Positions 1 through 6,836 of a DNA stretch of 8,903 nucleotides are shown piece by piece. The position numbers and the translations under genes are program-made. How positions within the stretch are numbered: the first letter of the stretch is position 1; each line of letters starts with the position of its first letter. Below the pieces are notes generated by a model. That model was not told where the DNA came from and ran no database searches. It saw only the letters and a list, made by a program, of their open reading frames with translations. The stretch is from Alphaproteobacteria bacterium (GTDB lineage Bacteria > Pseudomonadota > Alphaproteobacteria > CAAGCB01 > CAG-977): contig JAJXEL010000087.1 in the NCBI GenBank assembly GCA_021639925.1, positions 1 through 8,903 on the forward strand, given 5' to 3'.

Positions 1-4
1 TTTT

Positions 5-253
5 ATGTCTGAAAAATTAAACGCTCATCGCAGTTTCACGGGGTTAAAAGCGGGTGACAAAGCTGTCGTCGCCGGTTTTTTAAAAGGAAACGCGGCTTAT
101 CGCAAAAAGCTGCTGGCAATGGGGGTAACGCCCGGCACGCCGTTTGAAGTCGTGCGGATCGCGCCGTTCGGCGATCCCGTCGAAATTATGATCCGCGGCT
201 ATCTTGTTTCTTTGCGCCGCGAAGAAGCCTCTTTGATTTCTGTTTTCGATTAA
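5..253 (+). CDS. feoA: FeoA, small SH3-like accessory protein of ferrous iron transport
   Basis: This 82-residue protein matches FeoA in size (about 75-85 residues) and in pattern: a short leader, a LKAGDKAVVAGF strand, the helix RKKLLAMGVTPGTPFEVVRIAPFGDP and a closing strand segment VEIMIRGYLVSLRREEA. FeoA proteins are cytosolic SH3-like beta-barrels thought to bind FeoB and influence its GTPase or transport activity. The gene lies 13 bases upstream of feoB, and the gap holds a GGTGG ribosome-binding site for feoB, so the two are almost certainly co-transcribed. Only four bases lie upstream of the ATG in this window, so the promoter, any Fur site and the ribosome-binding site of feoA are out of view. 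A slightly earlier start cannot be excluded. Confidence 0.93.
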   Translation: MSEKLNAHRSFTGLKAGDKAVVAGFLKGNAAYRKKLLAMGVTPGTPFEVVRIAPFGDPVEIMIRGYLVSLRREEASLISVFD

Positions 254-266
254 AAACGGTGGTAAT

Positions 267-2402
267 ATGCCTTCTTATAAAACAGCTGCTTTGATCGGCA
301 ATCCGAATTGCGGCAAAACGACGCTTTTTAACGCGCTGACGGGATCGCACCAATATGTCGGCAACTGGCCGGGCGTGACGGTCGAAAAAAAATCGGGTTT
401 TTTCGAACAGGACGGCGTTAAAGTCGAAATCGTCGATTTGCCCGGCGTTTATTCTTTAAGCGTTGTTTCCAGCGCGTCCGAAGACGAAAAAATTACGCGC
501 GATTATCTGCTGTTCAATAAACCCGACTGCGTTATTAATATTCTGGACGCTTCCAACCTGGAACGAAACCTGTATATGACGGTTCAGCTGTTTGAAATGC
601 ATCTGCCGGTTATTTTGGTTTTAAATATGATGGATACGGCTGCGGCGGCTAAAATCAAAATTGACGTTTTGGCTTTGGCGCATATTTTTAACGTGCCGGT
701 CATTCCGATGGTCGCTTCTAAAATCAAAGGGGTGGAAGAACTGAAAAAGCAGATTGTCCGGGCCGATTTGCGGATTAATGAAAATTTTGTCATTCCGTAT
801 GCTCCGAACGTTGAAAGCGCTGTCGGCGAATTGTTGCCTTATGTGATTCCGGCGGCGGAAAAAAACGGCTGGGCCGCTCGGTGGCTGGCGGTTCATTTGT
901 TGGACGGCGATATTGATCCGCGTTTGTTCGGTTCTGCGGAAAATAAAGAAAAAATTGAAAAAATCAGAGATTCTTTTCCCGAAAAATACCAAGAAGACCC
1001 CGATACGATGGTCGCCGACGGACGTTACGGGTTTATTACGGAAATCAGCCGGAAACTGATTACGCGTTCGGACCGGCTGTCAAAAACGGTTACGGAAATG
1101 ATCGACCGGGTCGCGCTGGGAAAATATACGGGCATGCCTTTGTTTTTCCTGGTGATGTATCTGATGTTCCTGTGGACGATTTCGCTGGGGAATCTGCTGA
1201 TTGATCCGATTGCGGAATTCGGCGACGAATATATGGTTGCGGGTTTTTCTTCTCTGATGACGTCTTTGCGCGTCCCGCAATGGCTGAATATCTTTTTGTC
1301 CGAAGGGGTCGGGCGCGGCGTCAGCACCGTCGCGACTTTCGTTCCTCCGATCGGGTTTTTGTTTTTATTTTTGTCCGCTTTGGAAGATTCGGGATATATG
1401 GCGCGCGGCGCGTTCGTCATGGATAAGCTGATGCGCGGTTTTAATCTGCCCGGAACGGCTTTTGTTCCGATGATTGTCGCTTTCGGCTGTACGGTTCCGG
1501 CCGTCATGGGAACGCGGATTTTATCGTCCCGCCGCGACCGGCTGATCACGCTGATGATGACGCCGTTTATGTCCTGCGGCGCCCGGTTGCCGGTGTATGC
1601 TTTGTTTGCCACGGCGTTTTTTGATGCGCAGGGGGCGGATATTGTATTCGCTTTGTATCTGACCGGTATTTTTATTGCCGTGGCGACGGGGATTTTATTT
1701 AAAAAGACATTGTTTAAAGGAAAACCGGTTCCTCTGATTTTGGAAATGCCGCCGTATCATTTGCCGACGATTAAAAACATGGCTGTCAGAACGTGGGACA
1801 GGCTGCGCGGGTTTATTGTCCGCGCGGGCGCTTTGATCGTACCGCTGGTTATTGTGTTAAACTTATTGAACGCCGTTGATTTTAAAGGGAACTTTATTCC
1901 GCAGACGCCTGAAAAATCTGTTCTGTCTTCAATCGGCAAATCAATCACGCCGGCGTTTGAACCGATGGGAATTACCGAACACAACTGGCCGGCGACGGTA
2001 GGGCTGTTTACCGGCGTGATGGCCAAGGAAGCCATTATCGGAACGTTGGACGCGCTGTATGCCGGTTTGGCCGAAGGCGAAACGTCGACCGAACGTCTGG
2101 TCGTTTTATTTGACGGGAAAACCGGGGCGTTTGCTTATTTGCTGTTTGTGCTGCTTTATATGCCGTGCCTGTCGGCGTTGGGGGCGATCGCCAAAGAATT
2201 CAGTTTAAAATGGGCGGGATTCGTTATGATTTGGACGACGGGACAGGCGTATCTGCTCTCGACGCTGTTTTATCAATGTGCTATTATACAAAGAAACGTT
2301 TCATATTCCGCGGGCTGGATTGCCGGGATAGTTTTAACCGAGCTGGTTATTTTTACGGCTTTGTATCTTGCCGGAAAAAGGAGGCAGTATGATTCTTTCT
2401 GA
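267..2402 (+). CDS. feoB: FeoB, ferrous iron transporter with N-terminal G domain
   Basis: This 711-residue inner-membrane protein is the Fe(II) transporter. The N-terminal G domain shows G1 GNPNCGKTT (residues 11-19), a G2 region NWPGVTVE (33-40), G3 DLPG (57-60), G4 NMMD (120-123) and a G5-like VASK (149-152). A helical guanine-dissociation-inhibitor-like linker follows (about 170-275). The membrane part starts near residue 288 and repeats the family's two Gate regions. It keeps the conserved cysteine motifs FGCTVPAVMGTR (C408), MSCGARLPVY (C437) and YMPCLSALGAI (C634), and the motif MAKEAIIGTL (585-594). All key elements are present with no frameshift, so the protein should be functional. 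It is somewhat shorter than E. coli FeoB (773 residues). Its last 14 bases overlap feoC, which implies translational coupling. Confidence 0.97.
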   Translation: MPSYKTAALIGNPNCGKTTLFNALTGSHQYVGNWPGVTVEKKSGFFEQDGVKVEIVDLPGVYSLSVVSSASEDEKITRDYLLFNKPDCVINILDASNLERNLYMTVQLFEMHLPVILVLNMMDTAAAAKIKIDVLALAHIFNVPVIPMVASKIKGVEELKKQIVRADLRINENFVIPYAPNVESAVGELLPYVIPAAEKNGWAARWLAVHLLDGDIDPRLFGSAENKEKIEKIRDSFPEKYQEDPDTMVADGRYGFITEISRKLITRSDRLSKTVTEMIDRVALGKYTGMPLFFLVMYLMFLWTISLGNLLIDPIAEFGDEYMVAGFSSLMTSLRVPQWLNIFLSEGVGRGVSTVATFVPPIGFLFLFLSALEDSGYMARGAFVMDKLMRGFNLPGTAFVPMIVAFGCTVPAVMGTRILSSRRDRLITLMMTPFMSCGARLPVYALFATAFFDAQGADIVFALYLTGIFIAVATGILFKKTLFKGKPVPLILEMPPYHLPTIKNMAVRTWDRLRGFIVRAGALIVPLVIVLNLLNAVDFKGNFIPQTPEKSVLSSIGKSITPAFEPMGITEHNWPATVGLFTGVMAKEAIIGTLDALYAGLAEGETSTERLVVLFDGKTGAFAYLLFVLLYMPCLSALGAIAKEFSLKWAGFVMIWTTGQAYLLSTLFYQCAIIQRNVSYSAGWIAGIVLTELVIFTALYLAGKRRQYDSF
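2379..2384 (+). promoter_or_regulatory. Ribosome-binding site of feoC, inside feoB
   Basis: AGGAGG, in an A-rich context, lies four bases before the ATG at 2389. It fixes the feoC start at 2389. The alternative in-frame TTG at 2368 lies upstream of this site. Confidence 0.8.
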
Positions 2403-2634
2403 GATTAAAGATTATCTGCAAGCGCAGGGCCAGGCGTCGTTAAAGGATATCGCCGTCAGGTTTGACCTGCCGGAATCGGCATTGCAGGAAATGCTGGCCC
2501 ATTGGGAACGCAAAGGAAAAATCGGCCGTCTGGACAGTTCTCACTGCGTTAATCCGTGCGGGCAGAAATGTTCGTCCTGCCCGCTGCAGTGCCTGATGAT
2601 TTATCAATGGAAACAACCGGAACAAAAATCTTAA
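2389..2634 (+). CDS. feoC: FeoC-like winged-helix protein with a cysteine cluster
   Basis: This is a small protein of 81 residues. The N-terminal half (residues 1-48, with SLKDIAVRFDLPESALQEMLAHWERKGKI) is a winged-helix DNA-binding-like fold typical of FeoC. The wing and tail carry five cysteines: C53, C57, C61, C64 and C68 (spacing C-x3-C-x3-C-x2-C-x3-C). FeoC proteins of enterobacteria have a comparable cysteine cluster that can hold an Fe-S cluster, and they interact with FeoB, modulating its stability or activity. The start at 2389 follows a strong AGGAGG. The gene overlaps feoB by 14 bases and is the last gene of the feo operon. Its TAA shares bases with the stop codon of the convergent gene. 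The family call rests on fold pattern and position and is strong. The cluster-binding role is inferred. Confidence 0.88.
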   Translation: MILSEIKDYLQAQGQASLKDIAVRFDLPESALQEMLAHWERKGKIGRLDSSHCVNPCGQKCSSCPLQCLMIYQWKQPEQKS

Positions 2635-4136
2635 TAAGTTACGCCGGACGACATGATTTTGTAACCGCAGTCCCCTTCGGCCAGGCCGTTGGCAAAAGCG
2701 AACGAAGTCGGCTTGCAGGCATAAATGCGATAAAGGACTTCGCCTTGTTCGACTTCGTCGCCGACTTTTTTCATTAAATCGATGCCGGCGCCTTTGTCGG
2801 CGGGCGCGCCGGCCGTCATGGCGATCCGGTTTAAAATCTGGCCGTCTATTTCGGCGACAATACCCGATGTTTCCGCCGTAATGTCGCGTGTCAGCTGTCC
2901 TAACGGCGGCGGCGTCTGTTTGCCCTGGGCATGGACGATTTGGCTCATGACTTCCAGCGCGCGGCCTGAATCCAGAATATCGCGCGCCTGGTAATATCCT
3001 TGCCCGCCGCGCAGCTGCGGATCAAATTCCAATACTTTCCCGGCCATAAACAAAGCTTTTTCACGTAAATCCTGCGGCGCGTCTTCACGGCAGCGCAAAA
3101 CCTTCATTACGTCGCGGGCTTCCAGGACGGGACCGATGCCGTTGCCGACGGGTTCGGATCCGTCCGTAACGATAACGTCGATTTTCATCGACAGCATGTC
3201 GCCGACGTATTCAAACAGCTTGCGCAGACTCATCGCTTCGCTCATGTTGCGGATTTTCGCCGTTTTGCCGACGGGAATGTCTATCAGCAAATGCGTAATG
3301 CCCATGGCGATTTTACTGGATAAAATCGACGCGACAATCTGCTGAGGCGTGCTGATGCCCAAAGCGCGTTCCAGACTCATCAGCAGATCTTCGGTCGCCG
3401 ACATGGCCAGCCGCCGGCCGTCCAGAACCATACAGCCGCCGATTTCGCTAACGGCGGCGGCGGTTTCTTCTTCGGATAATTCGACGTCGGCCAGAACTTC
3501 CATCGCGTCCGCGGCGCCGGAACATGACGTTACACTGCGTGTCATTGTGCTGGGCATGCACAGCCCGTAAGCAATCGCGATCGGTACGACGATCATCGTC
3601 GTGCGGTTCGCCGGAATGCCGCCGATGCAGTGTTCGTCAACGACCAGGTCAATTCCCCAGTCGGCCGGCCGGCGGTATTCGATCAGCGCTTCGGTCATGG
3701 ACAAGACTTCCTGCGGGGACATAAAACTGGCGTTGGATACCAGAAAAGCGGCCAGTTCAATCGGCGTGTAACGGTATGAAGCCAGATCCGCGATAATACT
3801 TTTATATTCTTTCGCGCTTAAAATGCCGCCGTTGATTTTTCGGCGAACGGAATCAATACTGGCCGGCGGCGGCGCCGGAGAAATGGCGACTTCTGATCCT
3901 TCGGCCATGCTGATCAGATGATACGCCTGGTCGGTCAGGGCGATTTCGTCCGGTTTGACCAGCGTTTCGTCGTCGCATACATAAACGCTGGCAAACAAAG
4001 GCTGCAGGCCGCCGTGAATTTCAATACGGTTAGAGGTCATATTGACGTCTTCCGTCTGGAATTCCGGACACCGCCTGTGAATAAAAACAATGTTTTCTTT
4101 GCCCGTGTCGACCGGCAGATGTTTTAAACGCAGCAT
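2631..4136 (-). CDS. AMP phosphorylase / type 2 thymidine phosphorylase family protein with altered active site
   Basis: This 501-residue protein matches the length of archaeal AMP phosphorylases and bacterial 'putative thymidine phosphorylases', which are longer than classical DeoA (about 440) because of an extra N-terminal domain (here about residues 1-90). Family landmarks are the helical segment VRRKINGGILSAKEYKSIIADL, the glycine loop HCIGGIPANRT (169-179), VVPIAIAYGL, the D210-x-x-E213 segment, IVASILSSKIAMG, LLIDIPVGKTAK, PVGNGIGPVLEARDVMKVL and a C-terminal KVGDEVEQGEVLYRI domain. Such enzymes cleave nucleosides or AMP with phosphate. Compared with E. coli thymidine phosphorylase, K84 is replaced by E168, S113 by M198, T123 by A208 and K190 by S274, while H85 is kept (H169). 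Activity is therefore uncertain. I chose the ATG at 4136, with AGGGA 13 bases upstream, over an in-frame TTG at 4172 that has no ribosome-binding site. No neighbour suggests a nucleotide-salvage operon. Confidence 0.85.
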   Translation of the reverse strand: MLRLKHLPVDTGKENIVFIHRRCPEFQTEDVNMTSNRIEIHGGLQPLFASVYVCDDETLVKPDEIALTDQAYHLISMAEGSEVAISPAPPPASIDSVRRKINGGILSAKEYKSIIADLASYRYTPIELAAFLVSNASFMSPQEVLSMTEALIEYRRPADWGIDLVVDEHCIGGIPANRTTMIVVPIAIAYGLCMPSTMTRSVTSCSGAADAMEVLADVELSEEETAAAVSEIGGCMVLDGRRLAMSATEDLLMSLERALGISTPQQIVASILSSKIAMGITHLLIDIPVGKTAKIRNMSEAMSLRKLFEYVGDMLSMKIDVIVTDGSEPVGNGIGPVLEARDVMKVLRCREDAPQDLREKALFMAGKVLEFDPQLRGGQGYYQARDILDSGRALEVMSQIVHAQGKQTPPPLGQLTRDITAETSGIVAEIDGQILNRIAMTAGAPADKGAGIDLMKKVGDEVEQGEVLYRIYACKPTSFAFANGLAEGDCGYKIMSSGVTY

Positions 4137-4238
4137 AAGACAAAAAATTTCCCTGATAACAATTTTTTTCAATTTAACAGGAGGCCGGCAGGATTGCTAC
4201 TTTTTTTTCCCGGATAAAAGAATGAGGGGGAAGACGGC

Positions 4239-4267
4239 TTGAAAAGCTATAACGTTTGTTTTATCCT
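4239..4267 (+). promoter_or_regulatory. Candidate sigma-70-type promoter of the envelope operon
   Basis: TTGAAA (4239-4244) is followed after 17 bases by TATCCT (4262-4267). These match the -35 and -10 consensus at five and four of six positions. Transcription would start near 4274 and give a leader of about 29 bases, with an AGGTGA ribosome-binding site at 4291-4296 ahead of the ATG at 4303. The fit is good, but it was found by eye. Confidence 0.5.
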
Positions 4268-4275
4268 GAACAAAC
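4254..4275. repeat. Perfect inverted repeat around the -10 element, possible operator
   Basis: GTTTGTT (4254-4260) and AACAAAC (4269-4275) are perfect inverted copies separated by eight bases. The spacer holds the candidate -10 TATCCT. A dimeric repressor bound here would cover the -10 and the predicted start site. No T tract follows directly, so a terminator is unlikely. Confidence 0.45.
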
Positions 4276-4302
4276 TTTACTTTTTAATACAGGTGATGAC
4301 AG

Positions 4303-4896
4303 ATGAAAAAAACAGCTCGTATTTTTTACATATTTGCCGCAGTCGTCGGATTGTCCGCATGCGCTTCCGCGCCGAAAGACACCGTTCTGGCGCGTTCCGA
4401 CGATTTGACGTCGCGTCCCGGCTGGGCAACCGAAGAAGAAACCTTTAAAATCGAAAAGGGAACGGTCTATATGCTGGGCACGCATGAAATGCCCGTAGCC
4501 GGCAAACGGATTTCGACGGGATACCGGATCGCGGAAAACAATGCCAAAGCGGGATTGTCCGGCGCGATTGAACAGCGTTTGAATTTTATTTTTCAAAATG
4601 CCGAAGAAGGCGATTCCATGGGGGCGGACCAGACGCGCTTTATCGGCGGGGAAACCAGCAAACTGGTCGCTTCTTCAATCCGGCCGGCCAACCGCTATTG
4701 GGAAAAGGTCGCCGTTGTTGTTGACGCCGAGGGAACGCGCGACGTGATTTACCGTATTTTTGTGCGTGTTTCAATGCCGGAAGCCGATTTTAAAAAAGCA
4801 ATTCAGGAAGCGATCAAACGTAATTCCGGCAAAAAAGGAATTTCCGAAGACTTTGCCAAAAAAGTTGACGCGCACTGGGATCAGATGAGCGAGTAA
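4303..4896 (+). CDS. LPP20-like outer-membrane lipoprotein
   Basis: This 197-residue protein begins with a short basic start, a hydrophobic stretch and the lipobox LSAC with the lipidated cysteine at residue 20. Residue 21 is alanine, not aspartate, which fits outer-membrane sorting under the +2 rule of enterobacteria. The mature part has the layout of LPP20-like domains: a conserved RPGWATEEE near the start, a strand with YMLGTHEMPV (about 56-65), a helix rich in A-x3-A spacing (about 76-95), then WEKVAVVVDAEGTRDVIYRIFVRVSM (131-156) and a charged C-terminal helix. LPP20-family lipoproteins are envelope proteins, and FlgP of Vibrio and Campylobacter is a known member, but no flagellar gene is present here. 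It is the first gene of a three-gene operon, with six bases to the next. The exact function is unknown. Confidence 0.75.
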   Translation: MKKTARIFYIFAAVVGLSACASAPKDTVLARSDDLTSRPGWATEEETFKIEKGTVYMLGTHEMPVAGKRISTGYRIAENNAKAGLSGAIEQRLNFIFQNAEEGDSMGADQTRFIGGETSKLVASSIRPANRYWEKVAVVVDAEGTRDVIYRIFVRVSMPEADFKKAIQEAIKRNSGKKGISEDFAKKVDAHWDQMSE

Positions 4897-4902
4897 ACGT
4901 CC

Positions 4903-6822
4903 ATGATCCGTTTGAACAGGCTTTGGGCGGCAGCGCTGGCCGCCGTTCTTTTTACCGCGCAGGCGGCTTTTGGCGCGCAGCCGTGGACAACGTCGGCGCC
5001 CAAAGCGGATTCAAACTATAAGTATTATGTCGGCCGGGGCGAAGCCGATTCCGAAAAAGCCGCGTTTGATCAGGCTGTCAAAGACGCTTACGATCAGGCG
5101 GCCAGGGAAAATTTCCCGGCCGAATATTCATATCAGGCAGATATTTATCAAACCGAAAGTTCTTCATATCTGACGGAACGGACGATTGTTTCCGGTATTT
5201 CCGCGCGTTTCGACGGTTTTGAAAAAGAAGACGAATTTATTCAAAAAACCGGCGAAGGTTACAGCGTAAAACTATTATACCGTTTTTCCAAAAAAGCGAT
5301 CGCGCGGGAAAAAGAACGGCTGAAAAGTATCGCCGATGCGCCCAAAAAACGGCAGATGTCCGTCGTTGGCAGCAAATCCGACGCGGCAAAAGGCGTTTTG
5401 ATCGTCGAAACCGATCCGTCCGACGGGGCGGCCGTTTATGTCGACGGCGACCGGTACGGCCAGACGCCGATGACGCTGTACGGTTCTTTGCCGGCCGGGC
5501 GGCATTCTTTGCGCATTGACCACCCGCGTTATCAGACGATTACGGAAAATGTCATTACCGTTCCGGGAAAGACGGTCCGCGTGAAAAAAACGCTGCTGCC
5601 GGCTTTCGCAACGATATCCGTAACGACGGATCCCGTTGACGCGGACGTTTATCTGGACGGTCGGCCGGTCGGGACGGCGCCTTTGACATATGACAGAATT
5701 CCCGTTGAAGAAGAAGTCACTATCAGTCTGCGTCATGCGGAAATGGAAAGAATGGCCATACCGGTTACGCTGAAAAAAGGGGAAGTCCGGCCGATGAATA
5801 TCGTTTTGCCGGAAAAATCGGCTAAACTTTCGGTTTTTTCTTTTCCGCAGGGAGCCGAAGTCTTTATCGACAAAAAAAGAATCGGGTTAACGCCCGTGCG
5901 GAATTACCCGATTGCGCGCGGATCACATACGTATACGGTTGAAAAAGAAGGCTATGAACCCGTTTCGCGTTCTTTTGCCGCCAAAGGCGGAGAAACTCTC
6001 AGCGAAACGGCGGAATTAAAAGCGTTGGCGCAGACACAGACGATTGTTTCAAAAAATAAAACGGCGGCTGTTGCCGGCGGAGCGGATAAATTTCACCGTT
6101 ATGAAGAAATCCGGCCGCCTGAAAAACATTTAAATCTGTCTTCGGCCGCGACGGGCGAAGAAGTCCTGCTGGCCGCGATGAAATGGTCGTATCCGTCCGG
6201 TTTTATCCGGGCGCGCGCTTCGTACGGCAGCCGTAAATCAGGCGGCGTACTGTTTTTCGTTTTCCTGTCTTTTGATGAAAACGGTTATCAAAACAGTTTT
6301 GTCAAACCGATAAGACGCGCCCTGAAAAACGTGTCGGACCGTTCGTTCAAAGATACGAAAAAACTGGATTGCTTTTATGAAGACAAAAAAGAAGGACAGA
6401 TTACCTGCGCTTATCCGTCCGATAACAATATTTCAGATACCGTTTTTGTTAAAACGTCGCCCGTCAGACACGGATTTATCAAAGATGAAGCGGATTTTGA
6501 CGCTTTTGTCCTGATGACGCAGGACGACGGCCGGCGTGAAAAAATAAAACCGTACGAACGAAGAAAGCTGATTTTATCGGTTTATGACCGTTCCGGAAAA
6601 AAACATCAGGTAGGCAATATTTCTTTGCATGTTGCAAAATTTACAACGGATAAAAACAGAAACGTCGTTTTCGCGCCGTGGTTTGAAGACGGTTATGAAA
6701 CGCTGGTCAAGGCTTTTCAGGCGCCCGATCTGGATCCGGCTGACATCAGCCGCGTCGTCGTGCAGGTAACGCAGGGCGTTCCTGTCGATAACCCGTATCC
6801 GCCGAACCGGAAAAGAAAATAA
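4903..6822 (+). CDS. Exported protein with LPP20-like module, three PEGA repeats and unrecognised C-terminal domain
   Basis: This 639-residue protein has a cleavable signal peptide (residues 1 to about 24, AAFG then AQ). Residues 26-140 resemble an LPP20-like module: PWTT, YYVGRGEADSEKAAFDQAVKDAY, and later YSVKLLYRFSKKAI. Three tandem PEGA-type repeats follow at about 164-232 (VETDPSDGAAVYVDGDRYGQTP), 236-303 (VTTDPVDADVYLDGRPVGTAP) and 307-372 (FSFPQGAEVFIDKKRIGLTP). PEGA domains are small beta-sandwich repeats found in surface and periplasmic proteins. The C-terminal 230 residues (about 410-639) match nothing I recognise. They contain the protein's only two cysteines, C490 and C502, a likely disulfide in the periplasm. 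No ribosome-binding site stands out in the six-base gap after the upstream stop codon, so translation may be coupled. A structural or scaffold role in the envelope is inferred. Confidence 0.75.
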   Translation: MIRLNRLWAAALAAVLFTAQAAFGAQPWTTSAPKADSNYKYYVGRGEADSEKAAFDQAVKDAYDQAARENFPAEYSYQADIYQTESSSYLTERTIVSGISARFDGFEKEDEFIQKTGEGYSVKLLYRFSKKAIAREKERLKSIADAPKKRQMSVVGSKSDAAKGVLIVETDPSDGAAVYVDGDRYGQTPMTLYGSLPAGRHSLRIDHPRYQTITENVITVPGKTVRVKKTLLPAFATISVTTDPVDADVYLDGRPVGTAPLTYDRIPVEEEVTISLRHAEMERMAIPVTLKKGEVRPMNIVLPEKSAKLSVFSFPQGAEVFIDKKRIGLTPVRNYPIARGSHTYTVEKEGYEPVSRSFAAKGGETLSETAELKALAQTQTIVSKNKTAAVAGGADKFHRYEEIRPPEKHLNLSSAATGEEVLLAAMKWSYPSGFIRARASYGSRKSGGVLFFVFLSFDENGYQNSFVKPIRRALKNVSDRSFKDTKKLDCFYEDKKEGQITCAYPSDNNISDTVFVKTSPVRHGFIKDEADFDAFVLMTQDDGRREKIKPYERRKLILSVYDRSGKKHQVGNISLHVAKFTTDKNRNVVFAPWFEDGYETLVKAFQAPDLDPADISRVVVQVTQGVPVDNPYPPNRKRK

Positions 6823-6836
6823 CAAGGAAAAAACAG

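Larger units (their letters stand above)
4137..4302. other. Divergent intergenic region
   Basis: These 166 bases separate two divergent genes and must supply promoters for both. On the + strand there is a plausible promoter and an inverted repeat (listed separately). On the - strand I found only weak matches, such as TTGTTC (4273-4268) with TATAGC (4251-4246) 16 bases on, so the promoter of the phosphorylase-like gene is not assigned. There is an eight-base T run at 4201-4208 without a convincing preceding hairpin. Confidence 0.6.

Noticed and set aside
1025..1612. Open reading frame of 195 codons on the - strand inside feoB
   Set aside because: It lies wholly opposite the conserved FeoB membrane domain, its translation has no recognisable domain, and its composition is that of a mirror frame.
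2368..2388. Earlier in-frame start (TTG at 2368) for feoC
   Set aside because: It lies upstream of the strong AGGAGG at 2379-2384, which positions ribosomes at the ATG at 2389, and FeoC proteins begin with this MILSEIKDYL-type helix.
2678..2688. CGGCCAGGCCG palindrome just past the feo operon, considered as a terminator
   Set aside because: The loop would be a single base and no T tract follows. It lies in the coding sequence of the convergent gene and is explained by it.
4137..4172. Earlier TTG start at 4172 for the phosphorylase-like gene, adding 12 residues
   Set aside because: There is no purine-rich site before the TTG. The ATG at 4136 has AGGGA upstream, and the resulting 501 residues fit the family's usual length. 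Some doubt remains because the spacing of 13 is long.
4180..4185. AGGAGG on the + strand in the intergenic region
   Set aside because: No ATG, GTG or TTG at a usable distance opens a frame. The nearest ATG (4222) is too far away and its frame ends after six codons.
4185..4208. GCCGGC palindrome followed by a T run, considered as a terminator
   Set aside because: The palindrome is too short for a stable stem with a loop, it is separated from the T run, and no + strand gene ends upstream that would need it.
5275..5736. Open reading frame of 153 codons on the - strand opposite the PEGA repeats
   Set aside because: The + strand codes for well-matched PEGA repeats here. The reverse translation is arginine- and asparagine-rich without domain features, as expected of a shadow frame.
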